A DNA stretch of 64,000 bases from Koleobacter methoxysyntrophicus (GCF_017301615.1 NZ_CP059066.1:1285001-1349000); one strand, 5' to 3'. Positions 35,188 to 45,250 are shown, numbered from the stretch's first letter. Translations and numbers: made by a program. The notes: generated by a model from the letters alone, not told the origin.

Positions 35188-36534
35188 GGTTCATCTCCAT
35201 TTCCGTTGGTAAAAAGCAGCTAAAATAGAAGGACATCTGCATACCTCGTCGTAATTAGATATTGACTCTAAAACATCTAAGGAGGTATTACAGATGTCCA
35301 ATATAAGTATAACATCATTATTCCCCTTTCGTCGACTAAAATTTATAGGTTCAGAGGACATTGATTTCGAGCAGGGTACCGGAAAAGTAGTTGAATTAAA
35401 ACCAGACCTGCGTTTTACGCCCATTTGTTCTAAATGTAGCAGTAAAGGAGTCGGTAAGCATTCTAACCATCAACGTTTCTTAAGAGACCTTTCCTTAGGT
35501 CCTCATAAAACGCTAATCCATCTACATTATCGCAAGATAGAGTGTCCTCTGTGCGGTCAAATAGTTGTAGAAGAGCTGGATATAGCCGAACCTGGTGGGC
35601 CAAGGGTAACCCGGCGTTTGGCTGTCTACATACAGGAACTCTGTAAATTAATGACCGTAAAGGATGTAGCAGAACATCTCCAGCTGGATTGGAAAACGGT
35701 TAAAGAAATTGATAAACAGGGTCTTAAGCAGGAATTTGCCGATATAGACTACAACGGATTACGGTATTTGGCAATAGATGAAATCTCTTATGGAAAACAC
35801 CACCGGTATCTGACTAATGTCATCGATTTTGAAACCGGCCGGATTGTTTGGGTTGGTAAAGACCGTAAATATGAAACCTTAAAAGAGTTCTTCTTAAAGA
35901 TGCCGGAGGAGGTACGAGACCAAATTAAGGCTGTTGCCATGGATATGTGGGACCCATTTATTAAAGCAGTTTCTGAATTTTGTCCCCAGGCTGCCATTGT
36001 CTTTGATGTATTTCATATAGTCGCTCAATACAATAAAGTAATTGACAAGGTCCGTAGAGTAGAAACCAGGGCTGCAATGGAAACTGATAAAAATGTCATT
36101 AAGGGCAGCCGCTGGATCCTGCTTAAAAATCCGGAGAATCTTAAAGAAAAGGAAATACCTCGTTTGGAAAAACTGCTTTCGATTAATAAGAACCTTTCCA
36201 CCGTATACATTTTGAAAGATGAGCTAAAAACAATCTGGCAATGTAATGACCGCCAGCAGGTGTCAAAAGCGCTTGATGAGTGGTGCACAAAAGCATTGGA
36301 ATCCGGTATACCTGCATTAAAACGGTTTGTGAAAACCTTACGACGCCATGAATACGGTATCCTTAATCACGCTGATTATCCAATACATACGAGTAAGCTG
36401 GAAGGGATAAACAATAAAATTAAGGTTATCAAACGTCAAGCTTATGGCTTCCATGACCTGGAGTATTTTATCTTAAAAGTTAAACAAGCCTGCTCATGAA
36501 AGCGTTAGTTCACCAACGCTTTTGGAGATGATCC
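35188..36534 (+). mobile_element. ISL3-family insertion sequence, copy 3 (1347 bp), inside the sensor kinase gene
   Basis: Same ends and length as the other two copies. It is flanked by a perfect 8-bp duplication TATATCAT at 35180-35187 and 36535-36542. The orientation is the same as the disrupted gene. Confidence 0.97.
35294..36499 (+). CDS. ISL3-family transposase, copy 3
   Basis: The 401-residue transposase is identical to the copies at 3247-4452 and 16601-17806, with intact zinc-binding cysteines and DDE residues. It is transcribed in the direction of the interrupted kinase, so readthrough from the kinase promoter may drive it. Confidence 0.95.
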   Translation: MSNISITSLFPFRRLKFIGSEDIDFEQGTGKVVELKPDLRFTPICSKCSSKGVGKHSNHQRFLRDLSLGPHKTLIHLHYRKIECPLCGQIVVEELDIAEPGGPRVTRRLAVYIQELCKLMTVKDVAEHLQLDWKTVKEIDKQGLKQEFADIDYNGLRYLAIDEISYGKHHRYLTNVIDFETGRIVWVGKDRKYETLKEFFLKMPEEVRDQIKAVAMDMWDPFIKAVSEFCPQAAIVFDVFHIVAQYNKVIDKVRRVETRAAMETDKNVIKGSRWILLKNPENLKEKEIPRLEKLLSINKNLSTVYILKDELKTIWQCNDRQQVSKALDEWCTKALESGIPALKRFVKTLRRHEYGILNHADYPIHTSKLEGINNKIKVIKRQAYGFHDLEYFILKVKQACS

Positions 36535-36542
36535 TATATCAT

Positions 36543-37451
36543 GAATTGATAGAACTGTTGAAAAATACCTTAAAAGAAGATAATCCGGTAAAGAATATAG
36601 TCAGGACGTTTTCCGACGAATCGGGGAAAAGTAGATTTATAGAAATCAATACTTCACTATTAAAAAACGAAGAAGGCAATATTAAGGGTGCTTTATGCAG
36701 TTTCAATGATATTACTGAAAGGAAGGAATTTGAAAGCAAAATCGATAAGATTGACAGACTGGCATCGCTAGGAGAGCTTGCGGCCGGTTTGGCCCATGAA
36801 ATAAGGAATCCTTTAGCAGGCATAAAAACCAGCACCCAGGTGCTTGCTAATAGAACAGAGCAGAATGACGCTAATGTTCTTCTTTTTGATAAAATAATTT
36901 CTGAAATTGACAGAATGAATAAACTGATAACGGATTTATTAAACTTTGCAAAACCTCCGGCTTCAAGGCTTGAAAAAAGGGATATAACTAAAATAATAAG
37001 GGAATCGGCAAAATTTCTGGAAGAACATTTTAGAAAATGTAAAGTTAATATAACCTTCAATTTCCCTTTGAAGGAATATTTTGTACTGGTAGATGGTTAC
37101 CAGATGAAACAAATATTCCTTAATCTATTTATGAATGCTATAAAAGCGATGCCCGAGGGGGGGAGAATTTCGGTCTATATTGCTGCTAAAGGGGATTTTA
37201 TTGAAATCTATGTAAGAGATACAGGGAAAGGTATCTCTCAAGAGAATTTGCCCAGGATATTCGATCCTTTTTTTACAACAGATCCTAAAGGCACGGGTTT
37301 AGGTCTTTCGGTGGTGCAGAAACTGGTGATACAAAACGGAGGAGAAATAGATGTTAAAAGTGAGTTAAATAAAGGGACTACATTCTGTATAAAATTACCA
37401 GTTATAAGAGGGGAGAAGTCATATGAAAAAGAAGATTTTAGTAATAGATGA
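36543..37451 (+). pseudogene. Sensor histidine kinase, 3' part (PAS end and catalytic core)
   Basis: It continues the kinase in frame after the IS and encodes 302 residues: the end of the PAS domain, the H-box ELAAGLAHEIRNPLAG, the N-box LFMNAIKAMPEGG, the G1/F boxes DTGKGISQENLPRIFDPFF and G2 GTGLGLSVVQKL. A start inside the IS right end (ATG 36528 or TTG 36522) would add a few residues and could in principle yield a soluble, sensor-less kinase, but the Shine-Dalgarno spacing there is poor. The kinase is NtrB-like and its partner is the NtrC-type regulator that overlaps its 3' end by 29 bp. Confidence 0.92.
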
Positions 37452-38817
37452 CGAAGAGTCCATCAGATTATCCCTGAAAGAGGGGTTGCAGGACTTAGGT
37501 TATGAGGTGTACACCGCTGTTGACGGGCATCAGGGTTTAACCGAAGTTAGAGAAATGGAACCTAACCTTGTACTCCTCGACATAAGACTGCCTCGAGGCA
37601 ATGGAATGGAGATATTACAGCAAATCAAGGGTATAGATAGGGACATAGCCGTAATAATGATAACAGCATATGGAGAAACTAAAGAAGCTGTAAAGGCTAT
37701 AAAAAACGGGGCCTTCGATTATGTTGAAAAGCCCTTCGATTTTAATGATTTGAGCCTAACTATTAAAAAAGCCCTTGAGGCACAGGAAATGAAGAGAGAG
37801 CTCTGCTATTTGCGCAGCCAGCAGAAAAAATTTATGAAGGACAAAAATATAATCGGTAATAGTCCTGCTATGAAAGAGGTTATGCATAAAATAGACATAC
37901 TTGCCGAAAACGACGTAACGGTCTTGATAAGGGGAGAAACAGGGGTGGGAAAAGAACTTGTTGCTAGAGAAATACATTCCAGGAGCAGAAGGGCGGGGAA
38001 GCCCTTTTTGGACATTAACTGTGGTGCTATTCCGGGAGATTTGCTGGAAAGCGAGCTGTTCGGGTTTGAAAAAAGTGCTTTTACCGGAGCGGTTACAGGG
38101 AAAAAAGGCCTCCTGGAAATCGCAGATGGAGGAACCGTATTCCTTGATGAGATAGGTGAACTCCCCGTTGATATTCAGGTGAAGCTTCTTAGATTCCTGG
38201 AAGATAGGAGGTTTAAAAGAATAGGGGGGTTAAAAGATGTAAAGGTAGATGTCAGAATCCTTGCTGCGACTAACAAAAACCTGGAAAAAGCTATTGAAGA
38301 GAACAAATTCAGGGAGGACCTTTTTTATAGACTTAATGTGGTGCCGGTATATGTCCCGCCCCTGAGAGAAAGGGGGGAGGATATTAAACTCCTTGCTGAG
38401 TTTTTCCTGGCATATTTCAGTGAGACCCTCGGTAAGGAGAAGGGCACTTTTTCACAGGAAGTATTAAAGGCTTTTATGAAATATAATTGGCCCGGAAATG
38501 TGCGGGAATTAAGAAATGTAATCGAGCGATTGGTTATATTTAATACCGGCGGTGGAGAAATCACAATTGAGCAGCTGCCGGCAGAATTCTTAAGTTTGCC
38601 TGAAAAACCTGCAGCAAATGAAAAAAGGCAGAGCGAACGGGATACCGGCCTACCCGTTAATTTGTCCCTTGAGCGGGAAATAGAGAGGCTTGAAAAGCAG
38701 TATATTAAGAGGGCTCTTATTGAAGCAAGGGGAAATAAAACTAAAGCGGCGGAAATCTTAGGCATAAGCAGATTTGCTCTCTTGAGGAGGTTAGAAAAAT
38801 ACGGTAACCGGTTTTAA
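37423..38817 (+). CDS. NtrC-family sigma-54-dependent response regulator
   Basis: This 464-residue activator has a receiver domain (1-120; ILVIDDEESIRLSLKEGL, phosphoacceptor in NLVLLDIRLPRGNG), an AAA+ domain and a Fis-type HTH. The AAA+ domain carries Walker A GETGVGKE, the sigma-54 contact loop as SAFTGA rather than the more common GAFTGA, and Walker B GGTVFLDEIGEL; the HTH is ARGNKTKAAEILGISRFALLRRL. It is intact although its kinase is split. The perfect sigma-54 promoter 150 bp downstream in front of pxpA is its obvious target. The ATG at 37423 follows GGGGAGA. Confidence 0.94.
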   Translation: MKKKILVIDDEESIRLSLKEGLQDLGYEVYTAVDGHQGLTEVREMEPNLVLLDIRLPRGNGMEILQQIKGIDRDIAVIMITAYGETKEAVKAIKNGAFDYVEKPFDFNDLSLTIKKALEAQEMKRELCYLRSQQKKFMKDKNIIGNSPAMKEVMHKIDILAENDVTVLIRGETGVGKELVAREIHSRSRRAGKPFLDINCGAIPGDLLESELFGFEKSAFTGAVTGKKGLLEIADGGTVFLDEIGELPVDIQVKLLRFLEDRRFKRIGGLKDVKVDVRILAATNKNLEKAIEENKFREDLFYRLNVVPVYVPPLRERGEDIKLLAEFFLAYFSETLGKEKGTFSQEVLKAFMKYNWPGNVRELRNVIERLVIFNTGGGEITIEQLPAEFLSLPEKPAANEKRQSERDTGLPVNLSLEREIERLEKQYIKRALIEARGNKTKAAEILGISRFALLRRLEKYGNRF

Positions 38818-38852
38818 ACAGCCGGATTGTGCGGAACAGCTCGTTTGAAAAA

Positions 38853-38865
38853 GCACATATTGTGC
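38853..38865 (+). promoter_or_regulatory. Palindrome, candidate NtrC-type enhancer site
   Basis: GCACATATTGTGC is a perfect inverted repeat about 100 bp upstream of the sigma-54 promoter, the usual position for an activator site. A second ATTGTGCG half-site lies about 35 bp further upstream, near 38826. Confidence 0.55.
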
Positions 38866-38875
38866 GTTTGCGAAC

Positions 38876-38920
38876 AAAAAGCCCGTTTAACCTTTAATAA
38901 GAGAGGGCTTTTTATTTTTT
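38876..38920 (+). terminator. Intrinsic terminator after the NtrC-type regulator gene
   Basis: AAAAAGCCC pairs with GGGCTTTTT, followed by ATTTTTT. It separates the regulator transcript from the pxp operon promoter. Confidence 0.8.
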
Positions 38921-38963
38921 AAACAGCAGGGACACTGATAATTATTGTAAACTCCGAAAGGAA

Positions 38964-38979
38964 TGGCATAAATATTGCA
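38964..38979 (+). promoter_or_regulatory. Sigma-54 promoter of the 5-oxoprolinase operon
   Basis: TGGCATAAATATTGCA matches the -24/-12 consensus TGGCAYRNNNNTTGCW at every defined position, with the required 10 bp between GG and GC. It lies 26 bp upstream of the pxpA ATG and downstream of an NtrC-type activator gene. Confidence 0.85.
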
Positions 38980-39004
38980 AGCTTTATTAAAAGGGGTGAT
39001 TTAT

Positions 39005-39778
39005 ATGATGAACAGGGTTGATTTAAATTGTGATATGGGGGAGAGTTTCGGAGTGTATAAACTCGGATTGGATGAAGAGGTTATAAAGTTTATTTCTTCA
39101 GCAAACATAGCGTGCGGTTTCCATGCAGGAGATCCAGTGGTTATGGACTATACTGTAAAACTAGCCAAGCAAAATGGTGTAGGGATTGGGGCTCATCCCA
39201 GCTTTCCCGATTTATCCGGATTTGGTAGAAGAAAAATCGAATTTGACCCGGATGAACTGGAAAAATATATAATTTATCAGATAGGTGCTTTAATGGCCTT
39301 CTGTTTGGGTAATGGGGCCGAACTTCAGCATGTTAAAGCCCATGGTTCTTTAAATAATATGGCATCTACCGATGAAAAACTGGCTATGGCTATAGCTACG
39401 GCAATCAAAAAGGTGGACAGGAACTTAATCTTTGTAGCACCGGCATGCTCATCTATGTATAAAGCCGGAAAGGAAGCGGGAATAAAGGTAGCCAGCGAAG
39501 TATTTGCAGATAGGGCATATAACCCTGACGGGACCCTTGTTTCCCGGAAATTAACGGGTGCTGTAATAAAAGACCCGGATAAAGCGGCAGAAAGGGCTAT
39601 AAAGATGATAAAGGACTGCAGGATAACTGCTGTAGACGGCAGTGAGTTCGAAGTGGAAGTTGATACCATATGTGTTCATGGCGATAATCCCGAGGCGATA
39701 AACCTGGTCAAGAAGATAAGAGAGGAACTTCGAAAAGAGGACATCAGGGTAATGCCTATGAGGGAATTTATTAAATAG
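39005..39778 (+). CDS. pxpA: 5-oxoprolinase subunit A (LamB/YcsF family)
   Basis: With PxpB and PxpC it cleaves 5-oxoproline (pyroglutamate) to glutamate using ATP. The 257-residue protein carries the LamB/YcsF signature VDLNCDMGESFGVYKLG followed by SSANIACGFHAGDPVVM, ALMAFC, HVKAHGSLNNM and SEVFADRAYNPDGTLVSR. The ATG at 39005 follows AAGGGGTGAT. An in-frame TTG further upstream (38975) lies inside the -12 element and cannot be used from the sigma-54 promoter. It is first in an operon whose order matches Bacillus ycsF-ycsG/ycsI-kipI-kipA. Confidence 0.95.
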   Translation: MMNRVDLNCDMGESFGVYKLGLDEEVIKFISSANIACGFHAGDPVVMDYTVKLAKQNGVGIGAHPSFPDLSGFGRRKIEFDPDELEKYIIYQIGALMAFCLGNGAELQHVKAHGSLNNMASTDEKLAMAIATAIKKVDRNLIFVAPACSSMYKAGKEAGIKVASEVFADRAYNPDGTLVSRKLTGAVIKDPDKAAERAIKMIKDCRITAVDGSEFEVEVDTICVHGDNPEAINLVKKIREELRKEDIRVMPMREFIK

Positions 39779-39790
39779 CGGAAAGGGGGG

Positions 39791-40591
39791 ATGGATATTT
39801 TGGAAAACTTGAAGACTATGAATCCTCGGGAGGTGAGACAGTTAATAAGAAAAGGGGATTTTACCGGCCCTACGTCGGGCCTCTGCCCCGGGTATGTTCA
39901 GGCAAACCTGGTTATACTGCCCAAAGAAATTGCTTTTGACTTCATGATTTTTGCTAACAGAAACCCCAAACCCTGTCCCGTAATTGATATAACGGAACCG
40001 GGAAAACCAGTACCTTCATTAGTTGCTCCTGATGCTAGTATAATTACCGACCTACCAAAATATAGAATTTACTTGAGGGGAGAATTAAGTGAAGAGGTGC
40101 TGAATATCGGAGATTACTGGAGGGAGGATTTTGTTGGTTTCCTTTTAGGGTGCAGTTTTACCTTTGAATCGGCCCTTATTAGAGCAGGCATTCCTATCAG
40201 ACATATCGAAGAGAATAAAAATGTGCCTATGTATATAACCAATATAAAATGCAAAAATGCAGGCATTTTTGAAGGCCCCATGGTAGTTTCTATGAGACCG
40301 GTACATTATGACCTTGTTGTTAAAGCGGTCCAGGTTACTTCCAGATTCCCTTCAGTGCACGGGGCACCGGTGCATATAGGGAATCCAAAAGCAATAGGGA
40401 TAAAAGATATAGATAGGCCCGATTTCGGTGATCCTGTTACAATAAAAGATGGAGAGGTTCCGGTATTCTGGGCATGTGGTGTAACTCCTCAGGCCGTAGC
40501 TATGAGAGCAAAGCCTGATATTATGATAACCCATTCTCCGGGGCATATGTTTATTTCCGATATCAGTGAAGAGGAATTATCGATATTTTGA
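39791..40591 (+). CDS. ycsI: YcsI/DUF1445-family putative hydro-lyase
   Basis: This 266-residue member of the DUF1445 (D-glutamate cyclase-like) family has the typical sequences RQLIRKGDFTGPTSGLCPGYVQANLVILP, NPKPCPVIDI and FLLGCSFTFESALIRAGIPIRHI. It ends with ITHSPGHMFISDI. The family is regularly linked to 5-oxoprolinase genes; a mammalian relative turns D-glutamate into 5-oxo-D-proline. A role in handling D- or L-5-oxoproline is plausible. The ATG at 39791 sits immediately after the Shine-Dalgarno, so TTG 39800 is an alternative start. Confidence 0.88.
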   Translation: MDILENLKTMNPREVRQLIRKGDFTGPTSGLCPGYVQANLVILPKEIAFDFMIFANRNPKPCPVIDITEPGKPVPSLVAPDASIITDLPKYRIYLRGELSEEVLNIGDYWREDFVGFLLGCSFTFESALIRAGIPIRHIEENKNVPMYITNIKCKNAGIFEGPMVVSMRPVHYDLVVKAVQVTSRFPSVHGAPVHIGNPKAIGIKDIDRPDFGDPVTIKDGEVPVFWACGVTPQAVAMRAKPDIMITHSPGHMFISDISEEELSIF

Positions 40592-40618
40592 TATTCGATT
40601 CTTGAGAGGAGGTTTAAA

Positions 40619-41842
40619 ATGAAATTTATAGAAAGAATGAAAAGCATAGGACCGGGGGCCCTTGTTGCAGCTGCATTTATAGGCCCCGGTACGGTAACGA
40701 CGTGTACCGTTTCAGGGGCCAGTTATGGGTATGTACTGTTATGGGCAATGGCTTTTTCTATTATAGCAACAATAATATTGCAAGAAATGTCAATGAGATT
40801 GGGGATAGTTTCACGGGAAGGCCTTGGTGAAGCCTTAAGAAACCAGTTTAAAAATCCCGTAGCCAAAAATATCAGCATATTTTTGGTTATATCAGCTATA
40901 GGAATAGGATGTGCCGCTTATGAAACGGGGAACATACTGGGGGGAGCTATGGGTCTATCTACGGTATCCCGTATATCTTCTAATGTATGGGGTCCCATTC
41001 TCGGCATAGTAGCCCTCATTATATTATGGACAGGCAGCTACAAGGTGGTTGAAAGGGTTCTGATAGGTTTGGTTATTGTTATGAGTGTTGCCTTCATCCT
41101 AACTGCTATAGTTATTAAACCGAATTTGGCTGAGATATTTATGGGAATGATAATTCCCAGACTGCCTGATGGTGCAGGTCTAACCGTTGCCGTTGCCCTT
41201 ATCGGAACAACTGTTGTGCCTTATAATCTGTTTTTACACTCTTCTGCCGTTCAGGAAAAATGGAAAGACGCAAAGGACCTGGGTATAGCAAGATTTGATG
41301 CAGTTTTTTCAATAATTCTTGGTGGGATAATTTCAATGGCAATTATCGTTACAGCAGCAGCCGCTTTCTACGGCACAGATATTGAGATTAAAAACGCAGG
41401 ACAGATGGCGGTTCAACTGGAACCCCTATTAGGGGCGTGGGCGAAATGGTTTTTCTCAATAGGATTGTTTTCTGCAGGTTTTTCATCTGCAGTAACGGCA
41501 CCCCTTGCTGCTGCCTTTGCAACTTCAGGTGCCCTTGGTTGGAAGAGGGACCTTAGAGCTAAAAATTTCAGAAGCATATGGTTAATAGTGCTTTTGGTCG
41601 GAATAATAGGTTCCAGCCTGGGATACTCACCCGTTCAGGTAATCATTTTTGCTCAAGCAGCAAACGGAATACTCCTGCCTATTTCAGCTATATATCTGGT
41701 TTGGGTAATGAACAATAGAGAGCGCCTTGGGCAATATGTCAATACTTCTCTTTCTAATATTTTGGGAGCACTGGTAATCTTGGTCACAATAGTTTTAGGG
41801 GCCAGGTCTCTTCTGTCGGTTATTTCGAAGATTTTCGGATAA
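40619..41842 (+). CDS. Nramp-family divalent metal transporter homologue (YcsG-like)
   Basis: The 407-residue protein has the Nramp fold with about 11 membrane segments. The N-terminal helix-1 motif is GPGALVAAAFIGPGTVTTC, and helix 6 is NLFLHSSAVQEKW preceded by GTTVVP. In canonical metal transporters helix 1 carries DPGN; here the equivalent reads GPGT, so the metal-binding Asp and Asn are missing. This is seen in the Nramp-related branch found in pxp (YcsG) operons. Its substrate may therefore be something other than Mn2+, possibly 5-oxoproline or another organic compound (inference). GGAGG precedes ATG 40619. Confidence 0.85.
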   Translation: MKFIERMKSIGPGALVAAAFIGPGTVTTCTVSGASYGYVLLWAMAFSIIATIILQEMSMRLGIVSREGLGEALRNQFKNPVAKNISIFLVISAIGIGCAAYETGNILGGAMGLSTVSRISSNVWGPILGIVALIILWTGSYKVVERVLIGLVIVMSVAFILTAIVIKPNLAEIFMGMIIPRLPDGAGLTVAVALIGTTVVPYNLFLHSSAVQEKWKDAKDLGIARFDAVFSIILGGIISMAIIVTAAAAFYGTDIEIKNAGQMAVQLEPLLGAWAKWFFSIGLFSAGFSSAVTAPLAAAFATSGALGWKRDLRAKNFRSIWLIVLLVGIIGSSLGYSPVQVIIFAQAANGILLPISAIYLVWVMNNRERLGQYVNTSLSNILGALVILVTIVLGARSLLSVISKIFG

Positions 41843-41898
41843 CCGGAGCTAACGACTTGGCCGTAATAACTATTAAATAAATATATAATAATAAATAA

Positions 41899-41928
41899 AA
41901 AAGGGAGCTTTATTAAAGGCTCCCTTTA
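41899..41928 (+). other. Hairpin between the Nramp-like gene and pxpB
   Basis: AAGGGAGC pairs with GCTCCCTT around a 10-nt loop. No U-run follows and the pxpB Shine-Dalgarno is 6 nt downstream. It may lower expression or protect the downstream mRNA. Confidence 0.5.
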
Positions 41929-41944
41929 ATGCGGAGGTGAAGGA

Positions 41945-42688
41945 ATGTATAAACAGGCAAAGTATCTGATAGCAGGAGATAGGGCAATAATTGTAGAGTT
42001 AGGAAACGAAATTTCCAGGGAAATCAACAGGAGGGTTATGAATTTAGCACATGGAATTGAAAAAACGGGATTAAGGGGTGTATCAGAAGTAGTCCCTACA
42101 TACAGGTCATTGCTGATCAATTATGACCCTTTGGCAATTTCTATGGAAGAACTGGTGGAAGAAATTAGAAAAATAGAGGGTCAATTAGATGAACTCGATA
42201 TGCCTAAACCCCGGGTAATTGAGATACCAACGGCCTATGGAGGTGATTTCGGACCTGACATTGGATTTGTTGCTCGATACAACGGGCTTACCGTTGATGA
42301 AGTGATAGAAATTCATTCGAAAGGCGAATATCTGATTTACATGCTGGGGTTCACACCGGGGTTTCCCTATTTAGGAGGGATGTCGGAAAGGATCGCTGCA
42401 CCCAGATTAAAAAATCCCAGAGTTAAGATCCCTGCGGGTAGTGTTGGAATTGCCGAGACCCAGACGGGGATATATTCTATTGAAAGCCCCGGGGGATGGC
42501 AGCTGATCGGCAGAACCCCTGTGAGGTTGTTTGACCCGCATAAAAAACCCTATATTTTACTTAATGCAGGTGATTATATTAGATTTAGACCTATAACAGA
42601 GACGGAGTACTATCAAATTGAAAAACAGGTAAAAGAAGGAACATATAAGGTCAGAGATTTTGAAAAGAGTAATTCCTTTGATTTATAG
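41945..42688 (+). CDS. pxpB: 5-oxoprolinase subunit B (KipI family)
   Basis: The 247-residue cyclophilin-like subunit of the PxpABC 5-oxoprolinase matches KipI/allophanate hydrolase subunit 1. Motifs are AGDRAIIVELGNEIS near the start, YGGDFGPDIGFVA, YLIYMLGFTPGFPYLGGM, PRVKIPAGSVGIAETQTGIY and SPGGWQLIGRTP. The length is normal. It lies 68 bp before pxpC and is part of the same operon. In Bacillus the homologue also inhibits the sporulation kinase KinA, which cannot be inferred here. Confidence 0.95.
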   Translation: MYKQAKYLIAGDRAIIVELGNEISREINRRVMNLAHGIEKTGLRGVSEVVPTYRSLLINYDPLAISMEELVEEIRKIEGQLDELDMPKPRVIEIPTAYGGDFGPDIGFVARYNGLTVDEVIEIHSKGEYLIYMLGFTPGFPYLGGMSERIAAPRLKNPRVKIPAGSVGIAETQTGIYSIESPGGWQLIGRTPVRLFDPHKKPYILLNAGDYIRFRPITETEYYQIEKQVKEGTYKVRDFEKSNSFDL

Positions 42689-42756
42689 AAGGATTCATTT
42701 CGGAAATAGCAATATTTTCGATTACAAAGTGAACAAATTGAACAGGAGGGAATTAT

Positions 42757-43773
42757 ATGGGGATAATAAAAGTTAATAACCCCGGTTTACTGACTACGGT
42801 TCAGGATATGGGGAGATACGGTTACCAAAAATTCGGTATGCCCACAGCCGGTGCCGCTGACCCTTTTGCTTACAGGGTAGCAAATTTACTGGTAGGCAAT
42901 ACCGGGAATTCTTCCGTCCTTGAAATGACATATATAGGACCTGAGCTTCACTTTATTACCGAGGCTGTTATAGCAATTACAGGTGCGAATATGAATCCGG
43001 TATTAGATGGGGTTCCTATTCCGATGTGGGAAACGGTCACAGTCCCGCAGAACAGTATCCTGAAATTTGAAAGGGCTCTACAGGGGTTCAGGTCGTATCT
43101 GGCGGTCAGAGGCGGCATAGATGTGCCGTTGGTTATGGGGAGCAGGTCAACGTATTTAAGGGGTAAGATCGGCGGATATAAGGGAAGAAAACTGCAGAAA
43201 GGCGATGAAATAAAGTTTTTGGATATGGGCGATAAGTTCAAATCCTTTATAAAAAAGAGACTGCCTAAAGCCCTAATACCAGATTACAAACCTTTTAGGG
43301 AGCTTCGTGTCATATTAGGACCTCAGGATGATTACTTTTTAGAAGAGAGCATAAATACCTTTTTTAGTGCAGCATATACCCTGACCGGAGAGATCGACAG
43401 GATGGGCTGCAGACTTGAGGGGCCACCCCTGAAACATAAAAAAGGGGCTGATATAATATCGGACGGCATACCTTTAGGAGGCATTCAGGTTCCGGGACAC
43501 GGCAAACCCATAATCATGCTTTGTGACCGCCAGACGACAGGAGGATATGCAAAGATAGCTACGGTCATAAGTGCGGATATTCCTTTTGCAGCCCAGCTTA
43601 AACCGGGAGATGAAGTAAAGTTCAAAGAGGTATCGCTGCAGGAAGCTTACCGTATTATAGAGGAACAGGAAGAGGCAATAAAATCGATTGAAACTGTGCG
43701 GGCTGAGAGCAGGTATTTTAAGGTTAGGGTAAATAATAGGGATTATTTTGTGGAGTTTGAGGAGTTGAAGTGA
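42757..43773 (+). CDS. pxpC: 5-oxoprolinase subunit C (KipA family)
   Basis: The 338-residue biotin-dependent-carboxyltransferase-like subunit has the family sequences NPGLLTTVQDMGRYGYQKFGMPTAGAADPFA, NPVLDGVPIPMWE, RSYLAVRGGIDVPLVMGSRSTYLRG and DGIPLGGIQVPGHGKPIIMLCDRQTTGGYAKI. It completes the PxpABC enzyme. Start ATG 42757 has AGGAGGG. It is the last gene of the operon, closed by the terminator at 43780. Confidence 0.95.
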   Translation: MGIIKVNNPGLLTTVQDMGRYGYQKFGMPTAGAADPFAYRVANLLVGNTGNSSVLEMTYIGPELHFITEAVIAITGANMNPVLDGVPIPMWETVTVPQNSILKFERALQGFRSYLAVRGGIDVPLVMGSRSTYLRGKIGGYKGRKLQKGDEIKFLDMGDKFKSFIKKRLPKALIPDYKPFRELRVILGPQDDYFLEESINTFFSAAYTLTGEIDRMGCRLEGPPLKHKKGADIISDGIPLGGIQVPGHGKPIIMLCDRQTTGGYAKIATVISADIPFAAQLKPGDEVKFKEVSLQEAYRIIEEQEEAIKSIETVRAESRYFKVRVNNRDYFVEFEELK

Positions 43774-43779
43774 AAATAT

Positions 43780-43807
43780 CGCACATAATTTCTGTGCGTT
43801 TTTTTTT
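43780..43807 (+). terminator. Intrinsic terminator of the 5-oxoprolinase operon
   Basis: CGCACA pairs with TGTGCG, followed by nine Ts. It starts 7 nt after the pxpC stop, and it shows that the small open frame running through it is not a gene. Confidence 0.88.
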
Positions 43808-43931
43808 GGTTAGCAGCTCCTGTTTTGCAGACCTTAGCGTAACTAAAAATGTAACCTCCAGAAGCTTTTCTGTAAAACATAATGCCGATTTCAGACTTTT
43901 GATAGGTTTACAAAATATTTTTTTTTCATTA

Positions 43932-45250
<1,319 letters not shown>

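Noticed and set aside
34315-35223. HK 5' fragment as a stand-alone sensor protein
   Set aside because: Its last residues (GSSPFPLVKSS) are encoded by the IS left end, so the natural product continues into the 3' fragment.
36522-36542. A separate, complete kinase gene starting in the IS right end
   Set aside because: The apparent start codons lie in the IS terminal repeat. Removal of the IS and one target duplication restores a single reading frame with the upstream half, so this is a fragment of a split gene.
38975-39004. N-terminal extension of PxpA from a TTG inside the promoter
   Set aside because: The TTG is the -12 element of the sigma-54 promoter, so it would not be in the transcript. 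The LamB/YcsF domain starts right after ATG 39005.
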